A DNA stretch of 64,000 nt from Sacculina carcini (Eukaryota > Arthropoda > Thecostraca > Sacculinidae), in contig OU696577.1 of NCBI GenBank assembly GCA_916048095.2, positions 4,620,001 to 4,684,000 of the forward strand, in the 5' to 3' direction. A program made the translations under genes and the position numbers. Shown one piece after another: positions 10,970-22,037 of this stretch. Every line of letters starts with the position of its first letter. Position 1 is the stretch's first letter. The notes beneath the pieces were generated by a model. It was not told the origin of the DNA. It made no database searches and saw only the letters and a list, made by a program, of their open reading frames with translations.

Positions 10970-12250
10970 ACTCACCTAGTTGGGTTACAGGATATGAGCT
11001 ATGCTCGGACTGTCCTGTCTTTCTTCCAATAGTTGTCTACTTTTTTTTAAACAGCGTTAAACTATCGACTTCTACAATCGTCTTGTGTAAACTGTTCCAT
11101 TCATTCACACAGCGGAACGGAAAGCTATATTACTTTATGTCTTTTCTACATCTCGTTTTTCTCAATTTTTCGTTATGGCCTCGTCCTCGTTGGTTTTGCT
11201 GCACCAGTCCAATTTCTTTCGAATCCAGTATTCCTGTCATGAATCTGTAGATGTTAATTAAGTCTCCTCTCTCTCCTTCTCTCCAACGTTGGTAGATTCA
11301 TCTCATCCAACCTTTCCTCATAGGGTAGCGCACGAATCTCCGGTACTAGTTTGGTCGCCAATCTCTGTAATTTTTCAATTTTTCTTATATGTCGCACTTC
11401 GTGAGGGCGCCATACAACAGCAGCATACTCAATTCTTGGTCTGATTATTGTCACTAATATATTTCTCATCATATCTTGGTTGATGTGACTGAAGACGTAT
11501 CTCATGCGTGTTATTGCTGCATATGTTTTCCGGTATATATCATTCACATGAGCATCTGGAGACAAATTTTTTATTATAACTCCAAGATCTTTCTCTTGAT
11601 CAGTTTCCATCAGTTTCAAGTCTCCCAGCTTATACTCAAACAATGGCCTTTTTTTGACTAGTTCCAAATTTCATTACATGACATTTTGAGTCATTGAAAC
11701 TCATCAGCCCTTCGCAACTCCATCGATGCAACTTCTTCACATCGCCTTGTAGTATTTCACAGTCTGTAGCACTTGATATGAAACATTATGGGTCCCAAAA
11801 CCGGTCCCTGAGGCACGCCGCTACTCAAATCTCTCCATGATGACGTCGCTCCTCTCATTGTGGTGCTCATCCTTCTTCCTACGAGAAAATTTTTCATCCA
11901 GTCCAATAATTTTCCTTCAATTCCATCATAATTTTCAAGTTTCCATAAGAGTCTCATATGTGGCACCTTATCGAACGCTTTACGCATATCGAGATAAACA
12001 CAATCTGCCCACTGGTCTCGCTCTTGAATTGCATCAACAATCCTGCTGTAAAGGCACAACAAACTCGAAACACATGATCTGCTAGCTCTGAATCCGTGTT
12101 GAGAATCTGACAATAGCTCCTCCTCTTCCAGGTGGCGCACCCATCGGTCCTTTATAATGCCCTCACATAATTTGCACAAAATGCTTGTCATAGAAACTGG
12201 TCTGTAATTGGACGGATCATTCTTTGTTCCTTTCTGGTAAATCGGCACAA
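10970..12250 (-). pseudogene. CR1-like LINE ORF2 remnant, internally deleted
   Basis: Read on the minus strand, ORF2 starts abruptly at IYQKGTKNDPSNYRPVS (about 12240). It continues through QHGFRASRSCVSSLLC, VYLDMRKAFDKVPH and SSGVPQGPVLGPIMF (about 11770). The segment that should hold YADD is missing: the sequence goes from MFHI directly into the post-palm region. The thumb (LGDLKLMETDQEKDLGVI) and C-terminus (GDLINIYRFMTGI, then WNSLHKTIVEVDSL) run to about 10990. The endonuclease and RT N-terminus are absent. It cannot be active. Confidence 0.75.
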
Positions 12251-12289
12251 TTTTTGACTGTTTCCATTGATTGATCGTTTTTCTCTCAT

Positions 12290-13170
12290 CTCTTTTACTT
12301 TTTATTTTAGCACTTCCCTCTCATTCCAGTTTAAATCAGGCTTGATCCACACATTTTGGTATTCCGTCTTGTCTCTCAGTCTCCATGTATTTCTCAACAC
12401 TTCATCAGCTACAGTTTTCGATCTGTACTTTATTCTAATCGGTCTAGATTTTCCTGCTTGAAATCTGTGTACATCCTCTATATGATGATTCTGTGTGATG
12501 AATGAATGAATTCTGAATGATTCTGTGTACATCCTCTATATCGTTTTCCACTCCCCTCTCCTGCTCATCTATTACAGTGAGTAGCTGCTTCACTTTATTC
12601 TTTTCCTTCTCTTTCAGCTTTGGGTGGCACAACCTCTTCTTCAATGCCGAATACAACGACATTTCTGTCTCTTTCCACAATATCTTTCACCAATTTTGTC
12701 TTTTTATTAAGAACCTGAACACATGTTCTTTCCATTTCTGCCTTTTTCATTTCTTTCTGTTCTTGCATTATCTTTTTAAAGTCTTCTACTTTTCCTCATA
12801 AGAATTTTTCCACCCTGTTTGCTCCTTTTTTATTCTATTCAAATCTTCCGAGCGTTCCTTATCTTTCTCTTCAGTGGAGCTCATTCTCTTCCTGAGCTCC
12901 GCATTCTCATTCTTCAGCAGAGAGAGCTGCTCCTTCAACATTTTGTTTTCGTTCATAATTTTCTTGTTCTCCGTTCGAACGCATTCCATCTCTGGCTCTA
13001 TCGTCATCAACGAGTCGATCTTTTCTCGAAATTGACCAATTTCTTCTTGAATCTCATCAATTCTTGCAGCATTTTTTTCCACATTTATATCAACTTTCTC
13101 GCCTTTCTTTTGAGTTTCCCTGACATACTTCTACAAAGTAGCTTCTCTGACAATAACAATATCTAGTGAG
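12290..13170 (-). pseudogene. CR1-like LINE ORF1 with coiled coil
   Basis: On the minus strand the first part is a strong heptad-type coiled coil (about 13080-12790, rich in E, K, L, N; for example MLKEQLSLLKNENAELRKRM). After frame changes an RNA-binding-like region follows with IRIKYRSKTVADEVLRNTWR and WIKPDLNWNEREVL near 12320-12440. This is the ORF1 layout of CR1/L2-type LINEs. A short segment (ATTCTGTGTACATCCTCTAT) is repeated about 50 bp apart near 12470 and 12520. ORF1 is joined almost directly to the middle of ORF2 at about 12290 by a large deletion. Confidence 0.65.
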
Positions 13171-14078
13171 CACTCCCAGGACTTATCTTAAGACAGGCCA
13201 GTCCGCACATAGTCCCCTGAACCACTAGGTTCCACGCCAGTCTGCTGGAGCACTAGGTTCCACCGCCAACCGGTCGAACACACACACAGTTTCACCACAC
13301 GAAAACAGTTTCACCACAAACACCACCACACGATTTCGCTATCCGCCACTGCACAGGTTCAAGTTCAGGCTCAATGAACTAAACACCTTGAGACACGTCC
13401 GAACACGATCACAGCTGACACAAGACTGTGTGGAGGTCCTTGGGAAATCTATGTATGGAGGCCTACTCTGCTTGAGGCGGGTGGCGACCGAAGACACTGG
13501 TGGGCGCTGTAAGCTCCACCGGAAATCATCATTGCCGGTCCAGCCAGTAATTAATTTTGGTCATCTTAATCACGTTTGCAAAATGACCTTTCCTGACTAT
13601 GTACACTCGAGTATGAAAAGTATTGGCAAATAAATAGCATATGTTTTATTACCATAAATCTAAATATGTTAGTTTGCCATTCATCACGACTCTTCACACC
13701 TGACTGTACAAACAGACCAAATTTCGAAGGTGATTAGGAAGCATGAACCATACTCAGTGCCGCCAATCTTGAAACCAAAACCAAAGTTTCTTCGTAGAAT
13801 AGGGAAAACTATAGCTATATCTGTGTTTACAGACCAGACACTTTACGAGACTTGGCCCTTGCAAATTTGGTGATTATTATGTTAAATTCACTCATTGGTT
13901 TTACTGCAGTTTTCCGTGATAAAGAAAGGTAACTCATAAATATCATACTTGTGTTTTATTCCTGACTGAAAAAAGTTATATTCCTTATATATTTACTGAA
14001 ATTATTCAAGCCTGGGTCTTTTTTGAGGCGCCCTAAAATGGGGAAGCACCCTAAATGTGGAGGACCCTGGGCAGATGA
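13171..14078. other. Intron 1 interval with degenerate repeats
   Basis: A GTGGAGGTCC(T/C)TGGG(A/C)AA(T/A) segment at about 13431 resembles one at about 10919 on the other side of the LINE, and a weaker copy occurs near 14058. They may be pieces of one older repeat or of flanking DNA. No coding signal is seen. Confidence 0.35.
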
Positions 14079-14618
14079 CTAAACTGAGAATCAAATTTGA
14101 ATGAGACGTTAAATACTCTAGAAAATTCCAATATAAAAGTATATAAAATTCATGCCGAGTGCGCATTTGCACTGCCGTTTGATGTAGTTAAATTCTGGCT
14201 AGGTGCAGGATGTTGTGATGCGCTTCTCTGTTGGTTGTTGATGTTGGTTTGTCTAATAGATGAAAGAATTACGTCAAGTTGTTGTTGGACGTTTATAGTT
14301 GGTTTCCTCGTACAAATATATTGGAATATTTATATTGGAATTTTCTAGAGTATTTATCGTCTCATTCAAATTTGATTTTCAGTTTAGTTTATATTTATCT
14401 ACGATTGTTATAGGTATATATATATGCCCCTGAAGATGACATTAATATATGTCGAAAGGTGCCTCGGGCAAAAATGAGTTTTTCGGTACTACTGGGAAAG
14501 TTCTCTGAAAACCAGAGGAAGCTGGTGAGACGTATTGAGAAATGTACATACAAAAAAAAAACACAGAAAATGCTGTAGAATTTAACAGAGCATGCATTAC
14601 AAATGGCCTACTTCCAAG
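14079..14618 (+). mobile_element. Penelope-like element 5' region with snap-back arms
   Basis: This shares long stretches with 38455-38763, including CCCCTGAAGATGACATTAAT, GTCGAAAGGTGCCTCGGGCA and TTTCGGTACTACTGGGAAAG. These are typical of the non-coding terminal region of Penelope-like elements. Bases 14079-14137 are repeated in inverted orientation at 14329-14388 (about 59 bp, few mismatches), forming a hairpin-type terminus. The element is cut at 14618 by a Tc1 transposon inserted at a TA. Its reverse transcriptase probably resumes at 17632. Confidence 0.7.
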
Positions 14619-15900
14619 ATACAGTGCTGTGCAAATTAGTTCGGACAGTAATGAAATGATACGATATTTTACAACAATGATGCTTCATTTAGGGAAAACA
14701 CGTCAGAGGTGAAAAGATTGTAAAATTAATATCATATATGACCTCCTTTTGCGTTTACAAGCATTTGAACACGTTTTGGCATAGATTTGACCAAAGTTGA
14801 ACACATTTTAGCCAGTTCTTCATCATGATACCAGACCCTATTTACATTACTAATTAGCTTTTGCATTGTCGTGCAGTCTTCTTTCTGGAGCCTTCGTTTG
14901 ATTAAGGCCCATGGGTTTGCAATGGGATTGATGTCGGGAGAATTTCCAGGCCAGTCTGTAAGCGTCAGTCCACTTTCTTCGAAGAATGTGCTTATTTTAC
15001 GTGAAGTATGGTATGGTGCCAGATCTTGTTGGAAAATGCCGTCTCCATCAGGAAAGTCCTTTCTCATAGTAGGAAGCAAATGAGTCTGCAAAATAGCTTT
15101 GTATTTATCACTGTTCATCATGTCCTCTACGTCAAAGAGTCGCCCGGTACCTTTAGCGCTGAAACTACCCCACACATCTTCTTAGGTGGATGTTTGGGCG
15201 CTTGTTGAATGTGCCCCGGCCGAAGCGGCTCACCTTTGCTTCGTCTTACGACCTGTGACCTGTAACCGTGAACTTCAAAATGTGATTCGTCTGAAAAAAT
15301 CACTTTTTTCCAGGCGTATGTTGTCCATCCAGCATGCTCATGTGCCCAGTTAAAGGGTATTTTCTTCATAATGGATGTTAATAATTGTTTCATTTGAGGT
15401 TTTCTGGCAGGTCTGTCAGCCTCAAGAAGTCTTCGTCGGACAGTCGAATAAGATATATTTACGTCTGCAGTAGACAAATCTCTCTGAAGGTCTGCACTGG
15501 TTTTCTTAGGAGCCTTCACACTATTTCTGATGATAATTTTGTCATCGTGAGGCGTTGTCTTGCGTTTTCTTCCGCATCTTCCTTGCCTTCGTGTTGAAGA
15601 TTCACCAGTATCCTTTTGTCTCTTCAGAATATCACCAACAGTTTACTTAGCCACCTTCATCTTGTCAGAAATCTGTCTAATAGTGAAACCACTGTGTTCT
15701 CTAAGTGCTAGAATGCATGCACGCTTCTTAGGAGTGATATCCATCACGAAAAGGAGGTGAATAATCCTTCAAAATCAAATATGACTCAGGACGTCCGTAG
15801 CAACAGAGTTTGTCTTCACGACATATGTCAGTTGCCAAACACCACTACAACACTAATATATCTGGAAAACAAGGAAACCGTAAGCAGAATAGCCAAAAAG
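14619..15900 (-). pseudogene. Tc1-type transposase, broken
   Basis: The left terminus CAGTGCTGTGCAAATTAGTT at 14619 is a Tc1-type inverted repeat following a TA. The minus-strand transposase starts at 15740 (MDITPKKRACILALREHSGF, helix-turn-helix), meets a stop after KMKVAK, then reads through the DNA-binding region and IFSDESHFEV (first Asp). A frameshift lies near 15160. The rest follows: FQQDLAPYHTSR (second Asp) and SPDINPIANPW. The third catalytic residue, normally Glu in NPIENLW, is Ala here. The right inverted repeat is missing and sequence similarity stops near 15900. The element is dead. Confidence 0.85.
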
Positions 15901-15929
15901 TTTGATTGATGCGAAATATTATTCAAAAT

Positions 15930-16205
15930 CCAATGTAAAGACAAAATGAGCTCTGAAAAATGCCTCGGTCCGCCTTGGTCCATTTTTTTCAATTTTTTCC
16001 ATCAATTTTATGCCAGTTATTACTCGGCAGCCACTCGGTGTACACACTAAAAATTTACACCATAATGTTGGAAATTATGTTCTCTACGCGATAAGTTAAA
16101 TTTTAAAATTTGAAAAATAATTTTAGAAAAAGTTATAGCGGTGTAAAGACATAATGAGCCCTGAAAAATGCGAAAATTTTGGTCAATATTCTGCATCTAC
16201 TTCTA
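15930..16205 (-). repeat. Terminal part of the 343-bp-unit repeat family
   Basis: The sequence matches, in reverse orientation, the distal end of the large non-coding repeats elsewhere in intron 3 (for example GTTATAGCGGTGTAAAGACA and CCCTGAAAAATGCG). The match continues on both sides of 16140. It joins the Tc1 remnant on the left and GGGCGGG modules on the right. Confidence 0.7.
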
Positions 16206-17575
16206 TCTATATATAATAAGAACAGTGTTTGTGTTGTAATTTGTAATATTTTTTATTATTTGTAATATTATTTATAAATATCAATTTGTATAAATATGAA
16301 TTTCATTTTCTTTATTCCTTCGCACAACGGGCGGGTTTTTATGCTAGTATCTAATAAGAACAGTGTTTGTGTTCTGAATTATTCTTTACGACAACGGGCG
16401 GGTTTTAATGCTCAGAAAACGATATAACGGGTTTACATGCTAGAATTCTCATTGTTTGTTACGTGTTTGTGATCTGAATTATTCCTCACGACGGGCAGGT
16501 ATAAATATGAGGCGGGTGGAGGGAAAATATTTTGTCAAAATTAATATATTAAGATTCACATTTGGGCTTTTCTATTAAGTAAGACACTTATGAGTTTAAA
16601 TTTTTTTCTTTTTAAATATGTAATATTTTTTAGGAATATCAATTTTTATAAATATGAATTTCATTTTCTTTATTCCTCCGCACAACGGGCGGGTTTTTAT
16701 GCTAGTAATATATAATTAAATCGAATTATACAGTAAATGTGAATTAATTTGGCTTACAGTTTGGTTTCTATATTATATTGGCGGGCTGCGAGAACATTAT
16801 TGGTGGGCCGCGTGTTTGATACTAAGAGGGAATGAGATGATATATGATAAGATGGGATGGTTGGGTTGGGTTTGGTAGGATTGAGTCAGGTTATATTGGG
16901 TTTAATATGAATGCGGAATATAATGTATGCATATAAATGTATATGAATGTATGTATATGTTTTTTTGGCAGTAAATACTATACTGCTAAAAGTATAATAG
17001 TACTTGTGCAAATGATGTTGTGGAGTGATGTTAAGTTATACATATATTTTGGAAACATTCTGATGAAAATGCTTCATTTTTAATTATTATTCATTATTTC
17101 GTGTTTGAGTTCTGAATTTTTCCGTACGGCGGGCAGGTTTAAGTATGATGCTATTTGAGGGAAATATTTTGTCAAAATAAAAACATAAATATTCATCTTT
17201 ATACTTTTCTTTTAGACAATACTTTTAATTGGTATACTTTTTTCTTTTTAATTTGTATCTTTTCTTTTTTAATTGAATACAAATTTAATAGTAGGAATTG
17301 TTCCGCACAACGGGCGGATTTACACACTAGAATTTTCACTGTTTGTTACGTGTTTGTGTTTTGAATTATTTCGCACGACGGGCGGGTTTAAATATGAGGT
17401 GGATTGAAGGAAAATATTTTGTCAAAAAAAGAAAAAAATATTAAACTGAGTCTTTTCAATTGATTACAATTTTATGAGTGTGCCATTTTCTTATTTAATT
17501 TTCAATATTTTTTATGAATTAAACATGAATTGCATTTTAAGAATTGTTCCGCACAACGGGCGGGTTTTAATGCTA

Positions 17576-17576
<1 letters not shown>
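16206..17576 (-). repeat. Array of GGGCGGG...CTAG modules
   Basis: At least seven AT-rich modules end in variants of CGCAC(A/G)ACGGGCGGGTTT, several followed by ATGCTAG (16345, 16700, 17570). Between them are shared pieces such as TATGAGGCGGGTGGAGGGAA and ATATTTTGTCAAAA. The same modules occur in inverse orientation at 23240-24680 and 40306-41960. No coding sequence is present. Confidence 0.75.

Positions 17577-17631
<55 letters not shown>
17577..17631. repeat. (TA)n microsatellite
   Basis: An uninterrupted TA dinucleotide run between the last GGGCGGG module and the Penelope-like reverse transcriptase. Confidence 0.95.
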
Positions 17632-17635
<4 letters not shown>

Positions 17636-18930
17636 TGGATAATTTATTCACAAACGTTCCGGTGGACAGAACCATTGACATAATCATGAACCGTGTCTAC
17701 AGATGTAACGACACAAAACCATTAGAAGTGGCCGAGAAAGTACTGCGTGCGTTGCTTGCAACATCCACCAAGGAAGCGCCCTTCATCTGCCCCAGCGGAC
17801 AGCTGTATCAACAAATCGACGGCATTGCAATGGGCAATCCGCTAGTTGTTTTGTTTGCATTTTTTTTCATGGGCAACGCAGAAACAAACATCATGAAACT
17901 GCACAAACCGCTTGTATATTGCCGTTATGTTGACGACATGTTTCTGTGCGTCAAATCAAAAGACGAAGTGATCACAATCAAAAATGCATTCGAAGACACA
18001 ACCGGCCTGACATACACCAGCTAACATGCACAAAACGGACAACTGCCATTCCTAGACGTCCTCATGCAACTCGAAGGAAGAAATATGAAAACGTGTGTGT
18101 ACACGAAGCCGACGAATGAAGGACTGTGCCTCAATGCTGCAAGCGAGTGCCCAAACAAATACAAACGCTCCACCATCAGCGCCTACGCTCGTCGTGCAAT
18201 CACCCACTGCTCAGACTGGGAGACAACACATCACGAGCTTGATCGCTTGACACAGGTACTCGTGAACAACGGCTACTCAAATGACGATGTGTCCAAAGTC
18301 ATAAAGGAAACGCTCAACAATCAATTCATTCGTGATGTGCCCGAAAATGAAGATGCACAAGTGATTTATATGTACTACAAAACATCATGAGCTCTGCATA
18401 TCGTGTGGATGAAAGAATCATGCAAGAAATTATCGCAAAAAAGCGTGAAGGCCACCAGCGACACAACAAAGGTCAAATTGGTAGTTTATTATGAGTCGCG
18501 AAAAACTGTCAATGTTATTATGAAAAACAGGCCCATGATGTAGAAACCCAGCAAGTTGTAGCAACACAATGTCGTATACCGATACACCTGTCCAAATGAG
18601 GAGTATGGGCCTCATTCATACATCGGTATGACGACCACAACGCTGTCGCGACGGCTGACGTGCCACCTCAGCAATGGTGCAATCCAAAAGCACAACATCT
18701 CGGTGCACAAACAAAAGATCAATAGGGAGCAGATAGTAAAAAGCACAGAGATCATTGACCAAGAACATGACATACGGCGTCTGAAACTGCTTGAAGCAAT
18801 TTAGATCACCAACTTGAGACCAGGACGTGAAAGTTGAAGAAAACGGCATTTTACCGACTCAGAGATCCCCACGGTCTGAGCTTACTGGGTGTGCCCTTGC
18901 TGCAGCACACGCATGGCGAAGCCGATATAT
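17632..18930 (+). pseudogene. Penelope-like RT and GIY-YIG endonuclease, family A
   Basis: The reading opens with DVDNLFTNVPVDRTID and continues to LYQQIDGIAMGNPL and the catalytic CRYVDDMFLCVKSKDE (17920-17960). After a stop near 18022 it resumes with LPFLDVLMQLEGRNM and VYTKPTNEGLCLNAASECP. The GIY-YIG-type endonuclease is near 18565-18660 (VVYRYTCPNEE, then PHSYIGMTTTTLSRR) and has several stops. Penelope-like elements transpose by target-primed reverse transcription using this fusion. The RT N-terminus is absent here. The 3' end runs into a TA/TG-rich microsatellite at 18926. Confidence 0.85.
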
Positions 18931-19099
18931 ATATATATATATATACATATATGTATATATGTATGTGTGTATATGTATGTATATGTATCTGCTCCCAGGT
19001 GTGTATCAAAAAAGGAAATGGTTGATACTTGGTCCCGGATGAAAAACAGTTAATTTTGTGGCTGCCTGCGATGTTTGCGAGATAAGAATTTGGCAGACA

Positions 19100-19960
19100 T
19101 TCTCCTCTCGTGCTCAGTTTAAATAATGCCTGCAATGTTTTTCGCTCGAGCGCGCTTTCTCGCCGAAGTTGTAATGATACCAACACAGGTTGGTCCTCTC
19201 GCCATATGTTATGGACTTATCGTCTTTTGCCACAGAGTGTGACCGAGACTTTGCTGGTCGCGGAGATTTGTGCCGCGTTACGCGAGACGGCACCTGTTGC
19301 GAGGCTGCCGAGGCATCCAGCCGCACTGCGTGCTTGCTGAATTGGCGCTGCAGCTGGTTCAAACACTGTCGCATTTCAGCCAGCTCTTTAGCGCAGTAGC
19401 AGCCGTGCTCAGGTAGTGTCACTGCGTTTATTGCAAGGCTGGCACTCGACAGTGCTGTTAACACTCGATCCGCTGTGCCAGCCAGGGTTTCCAGCGGCTT
19501 CTCCGGTGGAAAAAACTGCAGGAATGGAGCAACAGCATCTGGCATCGCCTTTAGAAATATTTGCCGTATCAGTGGCGATTCGCTGTCAGAAATGTAAGGT
19601 CATGCAAGTGACGGAGAAACTGACTGGGTCGCCGGTCGCCTAATTCCTGCTGTTCCAGCACCGTACGCAATTTTTGCTCATTCTTCGCGCCCAGTCGCTA
19701 CTGTAGAGCGTTGTACAACTGCGTATAGGCGTATGCAGGTGGTTTACGATTCAGATCTATAAACTCACGGACATGATGAGACGGTAGAAGCGATGCGACT
19801 GTTTGGAAACGAATAGTATCTTGCCTAATATTCCTTCTGGCAAAATATATATCCAGCTGGAGTATCCACAAACTTGGTTCGTTTTCCACGAATGGCGGTG
19901 GTGGACCCACGACGACAGGAACAGACACTGCGTCTGATTTCACTTCACCGTCCATGCTGG
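19100..19960 (-). pseudogene. Ty3/gypsy gag remnant
   Basis: On the minus strand the gag starts MDGEVKSDAVSVPVVV at 19955 and has PPPFVENEPSLWILQLDIYF, RFQTVASLLPSHHVREFIDL and AYTQLYNALQ, which is the conserved capsid start of many invertebrate gypsy elements. A frame break near 19700 separates it from a C-terminal part. That part ends in a nucleocapsid-linked CWYHYNFGEKA...CRHYLN motif near 19120-19170. No protease or polymerase follows, so the element is truncated on its 3' side. It lies directly inside the LTR at 20142-20697. Confidence 0.75.
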
Positions 19961-20141
19961 GTTAGTATGCGAGAGTAAGCAGCAAGAACTGCAAGCGAAT
20001 GAGCCACAACTGCGAACTAGCTACAAACTACGAATGAGAGCTAATCAACGGTACGCAACGCTACTGAAAACTACACGACTCTATAATAATAGAGTACTTA
20101 TATAATACGAGTACAATACTGTTAAAATACGGGTCACCACT

Positions 20142-20697
20142 TGTTACGTGATAGCTCGTTCAGAGCGGTGTAGCACATCATATATATATTATATATACAC
20201 GGTAACAATAGTATATTGAATATCACAAGGCTGGAGACCAGCAAAACCTCGGCACGAAGGCCGCGGCACAGAATTCCATAACAGTGGTGTAGCGAGTCAT
20301 CCACTGAAACAGCTACTGCACCGTTACAAATAATAAAGGTAATAGCGCCAATGCGCGTTAAGGCCTAGGTCAATGCGCGGCAATCACAACGAGCACGTTG
20401 TCCAACACTATGTGTCGGACGATGCTCGGGTCGAACTGACACAAGGCGAGCGAGACACAGAGAGTAGCCCTGTCAGTCACGCTATTGCCAAAGTCCCAGT
20501 CCAACTGCTCGCGCACCGAGGCGACGGGACTTAAATATACTTGGCCGTGCGTGTGCATCGACCCGACCGCGTATGCAGATTAGAACACGGTTGGCCAGGC
20601 AATATCAACATACAATGTAGCCATCCGATTGGTCGCTATGTGATCACGTGAGCACGTAGGCTACTGTGATTAGCTGAACTATTTTTGCAAGCTAACA
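20142..20697 (-). mobile_element. Probable gypsy 5' LTR
   Basis: The segment starts TGTTACGTG and ends GCTAACA, giving the TG...CA ends of an LTR with a TGTTA/TAACA terminal inverted repeat. On the minus strand the bases directly inside it read AGTGGTGACCCG, a plausible primer binding site, and the gag ATG is about 170 bases further. The boundary is inferred from these signals. The second LTR is not in the window. Confidence 0.55.
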
Positions 20698-21440
20698 CGC
20701 ACACACACACAAGCTATGCCGCACGCAGACACACGCCACTTAATCTACATGGAACATTCTAGAAGGCATGACACACTAACATACAGACACATGCGGCACA
20801 TACATAGACGCATACGCGCACGCATACACATTACATTGTGCACACATTTATATAACAAATATAATATGCATGACACGCCACACCATGAACACAAATATCG
20901 AACGAACGAAACACATTTCCGTAGCACGCGGTCGACTCATGATGCAACTGTACAGGAAACAAACACACAAACAGGATCGCACTGAGGCAACTGAACATGC
21001 TGAATAGTGAGAAACTGTCTTATAGTATGGATAAACCCGCTCCTAATCAGCTGAATATGAATTTCGCTTCTTTAGCATCACATGTCGCATGTAGAGGCAT
21101 CCTGAGTTCGTGGCAACTATAGTTGATGAAATACGTCCTTAATGTCTGTATTGTTTTCTCTGAACACTACTGTGTCAAATACTAATACTACTGCGTATAC
21201 CTCTTTGTTCTTATGGATTTTCTCTCATAAGTTTTTATCCTATGTCTCTCATGTATAATTTAGGGGTTCTTGCGTTTACGTTATCTTGTATTTGTTACGC
21301 TTATTGTTCATTACTTTGGGGTTATTTACTTAGGTTATATTCTACGCTAATTCGACTATATCTCCTTTACTCTCTTGCCCGACTTGACCATTGTTTGTTC
21401 CCATGTGCCATTCATGTATTGAGAGACTTTGGTGTGAGGC
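20698..21440. other. Distal intron 1 without recognised elements
   Basis: CA-rich sequence from 20698 to 20990 and AT-rich sequence beyond. No coding similarity is seen. It ends just before the TG-rich acceptor tract of NSF exon 2. Confidence 0.4.
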
Positions 21441-21474
21441 ACGTTACAACTAGCATCCAAATGTAAAATGTAAA

Positions 21475-21494
21475 TGTGTGTGTGTGTGTGTCAG
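21475..21494 (+). promoter_or_regulatory. TG-repeat 3' splice site of NSF exon 2
   Basis: The acceptor is preceded by an almost pure (TG)n run ending in TGTGTCAG. There is no polypyrimidine tract. The same arrangement is found at every internal NSF exon. Confidence 0.8.
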
Positions 21495-21710
21495 ACACAT
21501 GGAGGTGTGCACTGCTCCTGGTGTGTCGTTCATTTTCACCACGCTTGGTCATCCCGGCGTTGAGCCCGGCTACATCGGGTTCTCGATGCCGCAGCGCAAG
21601 TGGGCCAGCTTGTCCATCGGTCAAGACATTGAGTGTCGGCTGTACAAGTTCGATAATTCGCAGTATCTCAGCTCCATCGTACTGCAAGCCGACTTCATGC
21701 AGAAGCGCAG
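21495..21710 (+). CDS. NSF: NSF exon 2 (N domain)
   Basis: Encodes residues 31-102. It joins exon 1 in phase 2 (CA then ACACATGG) to give QHMEVCTAPG, followed by IFTTLGHPGVEPGYIGFSMP, then QRKWASLSIGQDIE and VLQADFMQKR. The PQRKWA.LSIGQ.IE and DF.QK patterns are hallmarks of the NSF N domain. The donor is GTGTCA at 21711, and the intron then starts with a CA-rich tract. The segment has the same length as vertebrate NSF here, which supports both splice sites. Confidence 0.92.
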
Positions 21711-22037
21711 GTGTCACTTGCCACACACATTCATGGGACACACAAACACATACCACTGAGATTCGGGGGATAGGCGGATATCATATGGAAAACACATATT
21801 AAGTCAAGCGTATTCTACTCGGGGAGCAAAGATGAGCTCATAATTTACTCTATAAGCTGATGTGCATCTGTGTTCTGGGAATGAGCAGTTTCTCTTGCTA
21901 GCTTGCTAGCTTGCTTAAGGATAAACTCTCTTGCTATCTCTTATCTCTCTTCTTATCTCTTGCTCTCTTGCTAGCTTGCTTAAGGATAAGTACACTTAAC
22001 TATGAGTGTGTGTATGTGTGCTTGCGCGTGCGAGTAG

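Noticed and set aside
10919-13470. GTGGAGGTCCCTGGG copies on both sides of a LINE as target duplication
   Set aside because: The copies are too long and too diverged for a target duplication, and a third copy occurs near 14058.
13400-13640. 81-codon frame on the + strand
   Set aside because: No similarity to any family recognised; composition like the surrounding non-coding DNA.
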